A stretch of 64,000 nt of DNA. Origin: Rhytidiadelphus loreus. Its lineage: Eukaryota > Streptophyta > Bryopsida > Hypnales > Hylocomiaceae. Where the stretch lies: assembly GCA_947034895.1 (NCBI GenBank), contig OX344765.1, positions 20,961,001 through 21,025,000 on the forward strand. Reading direction: 5' to 3'. The translations under genes were made by a program, and so were the position numbers. Positions within the stretch are counted from its first letter, which is position 1; each line of letters starts with the position of its first letter. Positions 24,028 to 34,982 of the stretch are shown piece after piece. The notes under the pieces were generated by a model, which saw nothing but the letters and a program-made list of their open reading frames with translations, was not told the DNA's origin and did not search any database.

Positions 24028-25569
24028 GTAGAGTATGATCCATACTATTGGGGAAATGGTCCCTGGTACTTAGATAGTGGAGCGTCAGGACACATTGCTT
24101 CAGATTATCGCAAGCTAGACCATCCCCCCAGCTCCTTCGGTATAGAGATCAGTGAGATCAAAACTGGAGGAGGAGAATCCCATGCTGTGAAAGGGTCAGG
24201 ATCGGCAACCATAAGCACGGAAAATGGTGCAATAAAGTTGAAATCGGTTAAATACGTGCCTAGTATGAGAAAGAACCTGATCTCTGTTGGCAAAATTGTT
24301 GATTTAGGACATAGAGTTGTGTTCTCAAAAAGCACATGTTGGGTCGTGAACCTGCAAGAACAAGTCATCGCATCAGGAAAACGAGACCCAGTAAATGGAC
24401 TATATTTTTTCGCAAACCGCATGCATGCAGATCGCATGCAAGCATTATCCGTCGAAGCAACAGACGTTGCAACCCTTTGGCACCGGCGCCTGGGACATTT
24501 GAGCTTCCCAGGACTGTATTGTTTATCAAAAAATGCACATGTACTGGGCTTACCACCTATCAACACTAGTATGAAGATTTATCCCTGCTGCATGGCAGGA
24601 CGCCAGCATCGGAAAAGGTTCCCTAAGCATTCCGAAACCCGCGCCACAAAACCAAGTTATCGAATCCACTCAGATCTTATGGGCCCTATGCAGCAAGCCT
24701 CCTTGGGCGGATCAAGATATGCATTGGTCTTTACGGATGATTTCTCCCGCAAGAGCTGGGTATATTTTCTAAAGTGCAAAAGTGAAACGATCACAAAGTT
24801 CAAGATCTTCAAGAAGACAATTGAAGTGGAAACTGGCAACCAAATTAAAATCATACGCTCAGATCGTGGAGGGGAGTATACTTCTGACGAATTCTCAAAC
24901 CTCTGCATGCAGTTTGGAATTAAGCGGGAACTGACTCAAGCAAGAACACCTCAACAGAACGGCATCTCAAAAAGGAGAAATCACACGATTATGGAAAGAG
25001 CAAGAAGTGTGTTTCATGACTGCAAGTTGCCCACCTATCTCTGGACAGAAGCTGTCTCACATGCCACATACCTCATCAATCGGAGCCCAACTAGAGCAAA
25101 TTCGGGAGAAACTCCAGAGGCGAAATACTCAGGTATGACACCAAATATTTCAAACCTATGTATATTTGGGTGTCTCGCTTACGTTCATATTCCCAAAGAA
25201 TACCGCAGGAAATTAGATAGCAAAACCAAACCTTGCTTATTCCTTGGTTTTGATAGCGAAACCAAAGCGTACAGGCTATATGACCATCACAGACGTAAAG
25301 TCATGATTAGCCGCGATGCAGTTTTCGATGAAACTAAGGTTGGTTTCCATTATCTGAGTTCTCTCCAGGCGATGCCGGATGCTTTCCAACTGATGGATAC
25401 CACCCAATCGGACGGAATTGCGGAACCCGAACCGCCAGTCCCTGTGCCTACCGACTTCGATCACATCGACCCTACACCAGCCTCGATCGAACTGCTTGAA
25501 CCCGATCATCCTGAACCTGCCCTGGTGGATCGACCAGCTAGACCTGCAAATCGTAGATACCCCAGTTGA
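24028..25569 (+). pseudogene. pol: copia protease and integrase, damaged
   Basis: Same frame as gag. The aspartic protease active site DSGAS is at 24073. The integrase zinc-finger region follows LWHRRLGHLSFPGL; the first Cys of its CC pair appears to be Tyr (reads KIYPCCMAG where CxxC is expected). The core keeps Asp in HSDLMGPM and in RSDRGGEY, but the catalytic Glu of the usual NGVAER stretch is Lys (AAA at 24970, reads NGISKRRN). Integrase should therefore be inactive. The integrase C-terminal region (CLFLGFDSETKAYRLYD) is present, followed by a Pro/Glu-rich linker. The frame ends at TGA 25567-25569, just before the RT domain. Confidence 0.93.
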
Positions 25570-26460
25570 CATCGCAGCCCATCCATCCGACTCAAGGATT
25601 TTTGGACGTTGGCTTCAGAGATCCTGGAAGAACCGCAGGACTTTAAAACGGCCTCACAACATGCAGGATGGCAAGAAGCTATCCAAAAGGAGATTAACGC
25701 CATATTGAAGAATGAAACCTGGGAAGTAGTGAACCACCTCACAGATAGAAAACCAATAACAGCACGTTGGCTTTTCAAGATAAAAAAGGATGCAATGGGG
25801 AAGATTAACAAACTCAAAGCTAGGATCGTGGCAAGGGGATTCCAGCAAAAGGAAGGAATAGACTACAACGAAATTTTTGCGCCCGTAGTCAAATGGTCGA
25901 CAATCATGCTCATCTTGGCATTGGCTGCGAAAAACAATTGGACACTCCATCAGATGGACGTCATCACTGCTTTTCTAAATGGCTCAATCGATGAAGAAAT
26001 CTTGATGGAAATTCCCGAAGGATTCCTTGGAGCAGGAGACAACACCAAGGTATACAAAATCAAACGTGCATTATATGGCTTGAAGCAATCGCCCAAAGTT
26101 TGGTATGATTGCATTGATAAATGGTTACAGGAACAAGGCCTGACTCGAAGTCAAAGCGATCCAAATCTTTACTTTTCAAATAGAAACGGCAAATTGACGA
26201 TATTATTATTATATGTCGATGACTTACTGATCACTAGCGACGACAAGACTGCGATCGCCGACTTGAAGGAGAAACTTCATGCACAATTTGACATGACCGA
26301 TCTGGGAGAAGCCAGCTGCTATCTGGGCATTGAAATCCACCGCAACAGAGAAGGTATCTTCATAAACCAAAAAGGCTACATTCAAAAACTCATTGAGAAA
26401 TTTGGATTACAGGATTGCAATCCTACAAAGGTGCCGATCGACCCAAAGATCCAACTGTAG
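25570..26460 (+). pseudogene. pol: copia reverse transcriptase
   Basis: Continues in frame after the TGA at 25567. It shows the standard copia RT blocks in order: GWQEAIQKEINAI, TARWLFKIKKDAMGKI, KARIVARGFQQKEGIDYNE, DVITAFLNG, RALYGLKQSPKVWYD and the catalytic YVDD at 26212-26223, so polymerase residues are retained. The third residue of the usual DVKTAFLNG block is Ile instead of Lys. The frame is cut by TAG at 26458. This domain is the best stretch for placing the element in a copia lineage. Confidence 0.95.
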
Positions 26461-27177
26461 AAGGAAATGGGAACAAGCAAAGCAGATCCAGAACTTTATT
26501 GATCATTGGTTGGAAGTTTGATTTACATTACACATACCCGACCTGACATAAGTTTTGCAGTCAGCAGCATCTCAAGATACATGCAGGATCCTGAAAATGT
26601 ACACTACCAAGCAGCCAAGAAGGTGTTGCGATATCTCAGCGGAACAATCGATCATGGCATACTGCTAGGATACGGAAATGAAGAGTCTTACCACGTCTAT
26701 GCAGATGCTGACTGGGGGAGAGACCCCGACTCCCGACGATCCATCTCCGGCATCCAACACAAATTCGGCAACTCCACCATAAGCTGGAGCAGTAAAATGC
26801 AACCAACAGTTTCGTTGTCTTCCACCAAAGCTGAGTACAGGGTGCTCACTGATGCCGCAAAAAACATAATACATTTTAGAAGGCTATTTCAAGAATTAGG
26901 ACTCAACCTGGAGACTCCTACGACACTCCTCAGCGACAACCAATCTTGCATAAAGTTGGTCAAAAATCCAGTGTCACACGCAAGGACGAAGCACATTGAA
27001 ATCCAGCACCACTTTATAAGAGAAGCTGCGAAGGCAGGCGAAATACAAGTCAACTATGTCCCTACCAACCACCAACTGGCGGATTTCCTTACGAAACCTC
27101 TCTCACACAAGAGTTTCGTGAACAACCGATACCGTGCAGGTGTGCTTTCACTCTCACACCCTAACTCTAGAAACTAA
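26461..27177 (+). pseudogene. pol: copia RT tail and RNase H
   Basis: Same frame after TAG 26458, broken again by TGA 26500 just ahead of SLVGSLIYITHTRPDISF, the usual RT/RNase H junction. RNase H motifs follow: YADADWGRDP, SLSSTKAEYRVLTDAAKN, LSDNQSCIKL and the terminal VPTNHQLADFLTKPL. The Asp and Glu residues expected for catalysis (DADW, AEY, SDN) are still there; the residue before AEY is Lys where Glu is usual. Ends at TAA 27175-27177. Confidence 0.95.
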
Positions 27178-27807
27178 TACGTACCCAGTCGGGAGTATGC
27201 AGATTATCTATCCACAAAGCTTGTCTAGTGACTCTATGCTTAAAATCTGGGGCTCTGGGATTCCTCCTTGTTGTGCGATTGTCACACCACTCTTCAGGAT
27301 GCTTCATCACGTGTCTCCAAATTGCATCCAAGGCGGAATCAAAATCGGCTTCACCTTGCAGAACATCGCTGTTGGGAACACCACGCCTCGGAGCACCGTT
27401 TCTTAGAATCCTAGCTCTTCCTCTGATCGATCCAACCACAGGGGTTGCAGCAGCATCGGCCCGAGCTCCCTCACCAAGCTGCTGACACAAATACCACAGA
27501 TAGACGTAGAGACCCTGGACATTCTCACACACTCGACGAAGAGCCACGGCCACGAGCCAGAAGATCAACAACACAATTTGAACCTGCGCCTACAACTCAA
27601 AGCCCTCAACATGAGAATAAAGGCCACCAATCAGACAGAACTTCCACAACGCCTTCCACAACAAAACAAGAAGGAATCCTTACCAACGTCATGCGGCCAA
27701 TGAAGTCTCGAAAGAAACGGACCGCATCCACGGGAAACCCCAACACTTGCGACATATTGCTTGCACTGAGCATTCTCCGATAGCAGGGTTTTGCGAGTAA
27801 AGGAGGG
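27178..27807 (-). other. Extra 630-bp segment between pol and 3' LTR with antisense ORFs
   Basis: Ordinary copia elements have little between RNase H and the polypurine tract. Here 630 bp intervene. The minus strand holds a 135-codon frame (27574-27167, GTG or TTG start possible) beginning with a hydrophobic stretch MLLIFWLVAVAL, then a basic middle and WRHVMKHPEEWCDN; a second minus frame (27848-27606) overlaps the LTR. The plus strand holds a 112-codon Thr/Pro/Arg-rich frame at 27445-27783. Antisense ORFs before the 3' LTR are known in some plant LTR elements, so this may be an aORF-like remnant or a captured fragment. No family recognised. Confidence 0.4.
27799..27807 (+). other. Polypurine tract of the copia element
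   Basis: AAAGGAGGG lies immediately before the TG that opens the 3' LTR, the expected place for the plus-strand primer. Confidence 0.85.
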
Positions 27808-28099
27808 TGTTGAAGAATACTCTTAAACCTTGCTGTAACCCCATCCATCCAGTGTAGTAGTCATCCGCATCTGTTATCTGACCTTCCCACTACCCTGCAC
27901 GGTTTGTTAGCAATTAGTTAGTAACGGCTTACATTAAGCCATGTACATGTACAACATCTGATCTTAGTTAGTGGAAGATCAGTTTAGGATTAGTGGACAT
28001 TAATAGTTAACGTCTATTTGTTTGTGTATATTAGAGCCTCTCTGTGCTCCAGTTATGTAAGTGATTCTACTGACTGTATTTCTTGAGTTCACTTTAACA
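27808..28099 (+). repeat. 3' LTR of the copia element (292 bp)
   Basis: Same ends and length as the 5' LTR, with 11 transition differences clustered in the first 50 bases and around position 155. Confidence 0.97.
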
Positions 28100-28104
28100 T
28101 ATTT
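28100..28104. repeat. Right target-site duplication of the copia element (TATTT)
   Basis: Exact match to the five bases before the left LTR. Confidence 0.93.
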
Positions 28105-30451
28105 GCACAACTCTGTGACACCGCCCTATATTGTATTGATACACTTGACTTCAACATACCAACATTCACAACTTTGCATTCATTACAACGTTAATATATA
28201 GATTATTCTTTATTTCAAAGTCACGTGCGTAAGTCAAACCTTTGTGTTACAACAATAATCGCAATTGAATATCAACATGACATTATAGGAATAGGCAATC
28301 TCTGACAAAGACACAAATATTTTATTATTTTATTAGGCATTAGAAATCTTAGTTTTCTTAGTGAGTGGATATGGTCTTATAACCAATCAACGAGCCAAGG
28401 TAATGTTTGCAAGTGGTCCGAATACAAATACCACACTACTCCTGCAAAACATCACCTCTAATATGCAAATGTGTGGCTTTGCCTACCTCTCTTGTCCCTC
28501 GGTAGTTACTATACATTAGCAAATGGCAATACAATAGTAAGAACATGGTTTACTAATAGTGACAATCCATTGCCCTAATTTGTTTAATTGAAATTCACAT
28601 GAACAAGGAAAAAAAGGACCATCAAACAAAATTACTAGTACTATGAAATGAAACCTAGTATGGACTTTACTAGCAACACTACTCATTATTTGTTACCTTC
28701 TACCCACCATTTCTTTGCTACTTTGAAGCACTATACACAAATGATAACTAGAGACATACATTAGCAAAATGACCTTGTCAATGTGGAGATAATACAGCCA
28801 AAACAACCTTCACAAAAGATGGTGATCTTTCTATAAACTAAAACTAAAAACTAAAACTAAAAAATATTTTAAAAATATTTTAAAATTATTATTATTTAAA
28901 ATAGTTTAAAATAAATAAATTAATGCAATCCAACGTGGCAATCTTTGTGCCATGTCAGATTGTTGCTTCTGCGACATTCCCACAGTCCAAAAACGTTGGG
29001 GAACTTATAGTCTCTCAATGGCCTGCAAAATCCTCTAATGTCTGAACTTATTGTAAAAGTGACATCTAGGACAAGTATAGATTTCAAAAATTTAGAACTT
29101 GTATAGATTTCAGACTGCACGGTTCAAATCATAAAAGTGACATCTATTATATATGTAAATTTCAAACATTTGAGAATGATATAGAATTAAAAAATCTAGG
29201 ATAGTTGTACATTTCAAACATCTAAGAATGATATAGAATAAAAAATCTAAGATAATTGTACATTTCAAACCACTTGCTCTAAACTATAAAATTGCCAAAA
29301 TTGCGGAATTTCGCCACTTTAATGAAATTGTCCATAAATGGGTATTGCTCTACAAAGCAATGAAGAAGACAACTTCTTTCTAATAGGTTTGGCGCACAAA
29401 ATTTCGATTTCATATTGAATGCAATTGGAATTGAGTGCAGGATAAGAGTTCCAAAATCTCTAAAGAAATTGCAAACAAAGTGCGGACAAATGATAGTAAG
29501 GCCATTTGTACATGTACAATTCGGCTATCATTACAGAGTGAATGACTAAATATTCATGAATCTGATCCACTTCATCGTCGGTTGAGCAAACCATCGTTTC
29601 CTTACCAATTGCCATCTCCCCTCGTTTTTCTACTCCTTTGCATAGTCCCAAACCTTTCTCCGTGTATGTGGATACGTCCAAAACAAAGTATCCGTTACAA
29701 AATCCCAGAGACTCGTCGACAAAGTCCCATGTTGGACCAACCTCAATCTTCAACATGTCCTGGACATATATACTTCGTGATCACCCGTGAGTAACGCTCC
29801 ACGGCATACACCAATGGGCTTGCATAGGGCCACACATTTCCAACTCTTCGATATATCAACAAGATCGATGTATAGTAAATTAATGAGTCATGATCGATGC
29901 AGTGTCAAAGAACCCTTACTAGCTAGCTAGAGAAAACCAGAGTTCCATCGATCAAACACAATGTCTCTGCAACATATGCTTTCAACTCCGTAATCTCTAT
30001 TGGGTCAATCACTTGCACACGTATAGTTACGTTTAAAACTTCTCTCCAAATTGGTCACCGACTCCCTGGGGCCAGGCTGCAAATAAAGCTGTGTCACTTA
30101 GCGGACGGAAGAATGTCCTGGAATAGTTAGTAAGAGGCGGTCATGCGATTTGAGTCTGAACAAGCGTTTGTCTCCAACACGTTTTGTTAAAAGTGGAATT
30201 GATCGATCGACACCAGTAGGTGTGCAAGTTGTCGACACTCTGTGAATAAAATCACACATTCTCTGTTGGGGTGATCTAATACATAGGGCGCAACTGCAGG
30301 TGAGGGGTGAAACCCACGTACGTCTTGCCGTCTAACAGCCACCGTGTCTACGTCTCTCTAGCTCACCACACATGTGTTTCTACAAGTTTGCAGATACGTT
30401 TCAGAACAAGGCTACAAGGGAGAGTGTTAAGTTATATCTTTTTTACCTTGT
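28105..30451. other. Intergenic with a 52-bp tandem repeat and a possible MITE remnant
   Basis: 29155-29275 holds two to three units of about 52 bases marked by TTCAAACATYTRAGAATGAT. 28759-29040 begins CATTAG, ends CTCTAATG and is 282 bp, the same length as the CATTAG element at 49989; its right arm resembles that family, its left arm barely does. A minus frame at 29460-29756 lies in GC-richer sequence but is not recognised. Confidence 0.4.
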
Positions 30452-30772
30452 CGTAAACCACCGCTGGGAAATTTCCTTTAGGATTTCAGGGTAGATTCTG
30501 CTTTGAAATTAGGGTTTTTGTGCCCGATTACGCGATTTTGCCCGCGTAATCGGACATTATGCATTTTTCATTACCCAAGCCGTTGATTGTTGTAGATGAA
30601 CTCAATTTTTCATCCATTGTGCGATGATGTGTCAAAAATAAATCTTTAACGGAAAATTTCCCAGCGGTGGTTTACGCTGGGCAATGGCCTCGTCGTCGGG
30701 CATTTTTTGAATAAAAGGGCCTCCTCGTCGGACCTTTTATTCGCAAAATGCCCTCCTCCTTAGGCATTGCCC
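30452..30772. repeat. Nested foldback: three inverted repeats in 320 bp
   Basis: Outer arms 30452-30476 and 30651-30676 are inverted copies of GTAAACCACCGCTGGGAAAT plus a few bases, with one indel. Inside, CCGATTACGCG (30524-30534) is exactly inverted at 30543-30553. Immediately to the right, 30679-30718 and 30733-30772 form a 40-base imperfect hairpin (GGGCAATG ends). Non-coding; likely a foldback transposon remnant. Confidence 0.8.
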
Positions 30773-31555
30773 TATACATAAACTCCACTTACATCTGAAA
30801 TTCTCATGTAACCGAGGTTGTTTTATAACAATCAGCGGTTTAAAACAAAAGGGCTATAATAAAAGCCATATTGACAGTTCTTCAAATACTTGGACCTTCT
30901 GGAAATTGTTCTCGATCCACAAAAGGGCATCCAGCGTATGCTTTTGTAACTTTCCCAGCCGCATAGGGAATCGTTTTTGACATTTTTTTTAATATCCTTG
31001 TAACACTCTTTTTGACACTCTTTGAGATTATAAATTTTTGACAATAAAATGTCAACAAAGAAATTTTTAGCACTCTTGCTTTGAAAAAAGTATCAAAATG
31101 TTATAAATTTCATCACATCTTGCTTTTCGACATTTTAGTGTAGGAAATAGTGTCAAAAAAATGGCGGTAAAAAATAATGTGTCCAAAAAAATGTCAAAAA
31201 CATTACCTTTATTGGGTGGTGTTCTAACGCAACTCTTGTTTCACCATTTATGTACTATTCTTGAATCAATATGCAAAGGCATTCAACACATATGCAAATT
31301 GCACAATGAGTATATGGGTTTCAATTGTGTGCACACGTGGAGATATGCAAAGCACATCCAAATCAAGCTTTGAAATGCACACTCAATTTAAGCAGTAATA
31401 GGATTAAGGAGTGAACCACAAGTCAACCATTTATTGGCTCTGTCCTTTGGACAAAGACTATGGCAACGACTCGCATCAAGTTTGGTTTGTGAACTTTTCC
31501 AAATTTTATCTACTTCCCCATTCACACTACAAGTTATCATATTTGAAACTAGCTT

Positions 31556-31745
31556 TGCCTTTTTGGAGGCGGGGAGGCCAAGCGCGGAGGTGGACAGGGT
31601 CCGCCTAGGCGGGGGGGTCCGCCCAGGCGGGGGGGCGGGGAGGCCAGGAGCGGAGGCGGACAGGGTCCGCCCAGGCGGAGGGTCCGCAAGCAGGGGGTCC
31701 GCCCAGGGCGGACAGGCAGGGGGTGGTTGAGGGGCTGCCTAGGGC
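31556..31745. repeat. GC-rich minisatellite-like island
   Basis: About 180 bases built from variants of GGCGGGGAGGCC, GGGTCCGCCCAGGCGG and GCGGACAGG, in DNA that is otherwise strongly AT-rich; bounded on the right by a long T/A homopolymer zone. The plus ORF over it (31434-31730) is a composition artefact. Confidence 0.8.
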
Positions 31746-31919
31746 GGACCTCTGTTCAACAGGCGTTACTTTTAATTTTTTTAATTTTTTTTTAATTTAA
31801 AAAAAAAAATTAATCTTTTTCTGTTATTTTATTTTATTTTTATTTATTTATTTATTTATATCTTTTTAGTATCATCTATGATCTAAAGCAAGTTGATAAG
31901 ATTATCTAAACTTGCAGAA

Positions 31920-32025
31920 ATCTAGATTGATTTAGACTTATTAGACTTATAGGTTAGACTATTAGACTGTAGACTATTAGACTATTAGACTATTAGACTA
32001 TTAGACTAGGTTAGACTTATTAGAC
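31920..32025. repeat. TATTAGAC short tandem repeat
   Basis: An 8-base unit, TATTAGAC, recurs about ten times with gaps. Confidence 0.85.
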
Positions 32026-32364
32026 ATTTTAGATTAGGTGAGATTTTTGTAATAAATCCAAAAAATATCCTTTTTTTATAATATAATGGAGATTCTAGTT
32101 TACTAAGTAAAGTTCATATTTTCTATACGATATGCCAAAGATGTTAGTTCACGTGGAGAGGCTATTTTTAAGTTAGGTGACTTTATGACATATAGACAGG
32201 TGGAGTAGAAGTGCTAGAAGAATACCTTTCTTGTTTCATGAACTTCTTCATTTCGTGCTCTCATGTTTCTTGATTTGTTGTACTTCTTCGTTTCTTATGC
32301 TTCGTTCTTATACTTCTTGTACTTCGTTTCTTTGTGATTGTAAATTTTTTAGCTTTGTCCTTGG

Positions 32365-33336
32365 ATGGAGACTCTGCGCCTCACGAGGTTTTTGAAAACG
32401 AGGATTTTTGTCAACTATTGCTTAGCCTCTAAGGGTTCTAACAATGAGAGATCAGAAAGGTGCACACCTGCACCAGAGAATTTCCTACCAAAATTTTCTT
32501 CCAGAGGCAAGCGGTTTCTTTTGTTATGTCTTGGATTGATCATGAAAACCATGGAATTCAATGAGGATGAAGCTAAGGCCGATTACTGTCTTTCATGGAA
32601 GCTTGTCTTTGATTTACCTCAGGTACAGACTTGCTTCCTATTTGGGTTGCTATTAAGTTTTTTTTGTTCAATTTTGAGTTGATTGCTCAAATGCAGTTTT
32701 AAGGATAATATTGAAAACGTCTATTTGGGGTATACATATCATTTGGCTCTGTACTTGGAGATTTGTTTAAGTTTCATCTGCTAGGTTTTAGTTTTGAAGC
32801 ATGAAGCCCTAAATTTTAGTACTAGGAACTTGGAGCTCTAAAACTTATCACAATTGTATTTTTGACCAAATTCTATTTGAAACTTGTTCAAATTATCCGT
32901 CCGTTGATGTGAAGCAGGTGTATGAAAGATGTGAAGTAGATGTATGAAAGATGTGAAGCAGATGTATGAAAATAGACCTCGTGAAGAAATAAAAGTTGGT
33001 GGAGGACAAGACGTTCAGATTGAAGAACAAGAACAAGAGTAAAAATGTGCAGAGCTTGCACTGTACAAAATATCGGGTCAAAGCGCAAAACAGAGGACCC
33101 AAATTGGTGGAGGACTCAAAAGGTTTGCATTTGTGAATTGTGAGATTGTTCGCTATTTTGATTGATTGTTGCAGTCATTGTCATGGATCATAAACCCTAA
33201 ATCAAGATTGTATGCATGCAAAAGAAGGAAGAAGAGGCTGCGGGAGATGGAGTTGAATGAGTTGTTCAAAGTGACCATCAATTGGTCTAAGGATCCAATT
33301 GGTATGCTAGCTGTGTTCGCCTTCTCAAAAAAAGAG
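32365..33336 (+). CDS. Possible split gene, two candidate exons, unrecognised
   Basis: Exon candidate 1, 32365-32622, runs from an ATG through 86 codons to CCTCAG with donor GTACAG. Exon candidate 2, 33175-33336, follows GTTGCAG and runs 54 codons without a stop to AAAGAG with donor GTGAGT. Both junctions are phase 0. Exon 2 carries a basic CKRRKKRLREMELNELF segment that could be a nuclear localisation signal. I find no later exon or stop, and no family. An alternative frame at 32350-32425 also reads plausibly. This may be a lineage-specific gene, a captured fragment, or chance. Confidence 0.2.
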
Positions 33337-33708
33337 GTGAGTAAAGACTTTCTTGTCAAACTCTAATCCGACCATGTATACATGCCAAGTGAGAGTCTTT
33401 GTTAGTAGACTATTGTTAGGAAAGTTTATGTGAAATCCATACGCACGAAATACAAGATTGGGGCCTTATTACTTAAATGCATGGTACATTATCTTTGATT
33501 CTTAAAAGTTGACCATGATGTTGTGTGATGGAACAAACCTGTTGGATTGTTGATATGAAATGGAGGAAATTTTATGAAAACATCATAGCTATCATGTTCT
33601 TCAAAGTAGTTGGAGTATTCATTTCTTTTGCAATTATTTGGCTTATATTTGAATTTCAATTCAATGATTTGTTTTATCTATCTAACATTTTTTATTTTGT
33701 TTTGCAAG

Positions 33709-33792
33709 TTTATTTGTATATTTGTATATTTGTATATTTGTATATTTGTATATTTGTATATTTGTACATTTGTACATTTGTATATTTGTATT
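33709..33792. repeat. TTTGTATA octamer tandem repeat
   Basis: About nine copies of TTTGTATA, two of them TTTGTACA. It creates the Tyr/Ile/Cys-rich plus frames there. Confidence 0.9.
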
Positions 33793-34978
33793 GTAGCAAC
33801 TTTGTATAGGTTTGTACAATTTGTGGAAAAATTTGTATGAGAAAATTTTGATATGTTAAAATAATTGATTTTAAAATTATATATACATATATATATACAT
33901 AATAAAATTAGATGAGAAATTAAATGTTATATTATTTGTACAATATAGGCTATATTATAATGTAGAATATTGTTTATTTGATTTAATTGCATATTTACTA
34001 CAATATATCTAATCATCATTAAATTTATAAATAAATGTTATACATTTTTTTAAACAATGTTTAGCAATGTAAAATTTGATCAATAGAATTCATGAATCTT
34101 TTTTGGATGATTTATATAATAGAGTGGTTTGAAATACAAATCACTATATAGAGAGCATGTCAATGACCTGTTGGATTGTAAGGGGGATTTTTTACAACTT
34201 CGCGGATATCTAATTACTTAAAAAATCAATTAAAAAAAGAATAATATTTATTATATTTGGTAGGAAATTTAGCAATGAAATATTGTATATAGCTTCTAAA
34301 AATACTCATTTTGAACCATTGAAGTTTTAGGTGGTTCTACATATAACCAAAACACCAAAACAATATAAAATGATGTTATAGATTTGGATTCACAATATAA
34401 AGACAATAAATTTAAAAGAATTGACAAAAGAACAAATGGAAATTGAATAAAATCTACAACAAAAAATAGAATCAATACCAAATTCAATTGTTTAGGCAAT
34501 TTTGCAAATTAATCAATCCAAATTTTAAATTCTATTTAAAAATTCTATTAAAATCAATAAATGATACAGTATAAATCATGAAATAATCAAATCTAAAAAG
34601 ATATATTAGTCAATTGAAATGAATGAAAAAATGGCAATTTTTTTGAGAAATCTATGTTTAACTAATATAAAAATAGTATAGATGTTTAGGTCTTTAGACA
34701 AGAATGTCTTTTAGTCTTTATATAAGAACTTCAATATTTTTATTCAACAAATAATTACATATATTAATTTATTAAAATTAAAAAATTAAATTGAATTAAT
34801 ACAAACATTGTTTTCATATTATCAAAAATAATGAAAATGATTTTGCAAATCTTGCTAGTAAAAGTATTATGTAATATAGAAATTGGTCTTACACAAACTA
34901 AAAAAGTTCAATTTTTGTTTTTGAAACACTTAAAAATTAAAAATTAAAAAATATGAAAGTTTATTAATAAATGATTTG
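33793..34978. other. Extremely AT-rich intergenic DNA
   Basis: No gene, repeat family or structure recognised. Confidence 0.6.
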
Positions 34979-34982
34979 TTAA

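Larger units (their letters stand above)
22714..28099 (+). mobile_element. Ty1/copia LTR retrotransposon, structurally complete, coding-dead
   Basis: Element of 5386 bp bounded by two 292-bp LTRs (TG...CA ends) and a perfect 5-bp target duplication, TATTT at 22709-22713 and 28100-28104. Internal order is PBS, gag, protease, integrase, reverse transcriptase, RNase H, a 630-bp extra segment, then the polypurine tract. Integrase before RT defines copia (Pseudoviridae-like). All coding parts lie in one frame, but four stop codons (24025, 25567, 26458, 26500) interrupt it and key residues are lost. LTRs differ at 11 of 292 positions, all transitions, with no indels. It could move only if proteins were supplied by another copy. 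Confidence 0.97.

Noticed and set aside
29460..29756. 98-codon minus ORF with mixed composition
   Set aside because: No family recognised, start codon uncertain and no flanking exon; too weak to call a gene.
31434..31730. 98-codon plus ORF, Gly/Arg-rich
   Set aside because: Produced by the GC-rich minisatellite; composition artefact.
33525..33840. Tyr/Ile/Cys-rich hydrophobic ORFs resembling membrane segments
   Set aside because: Created by the TTTGTATA tandem repeat.
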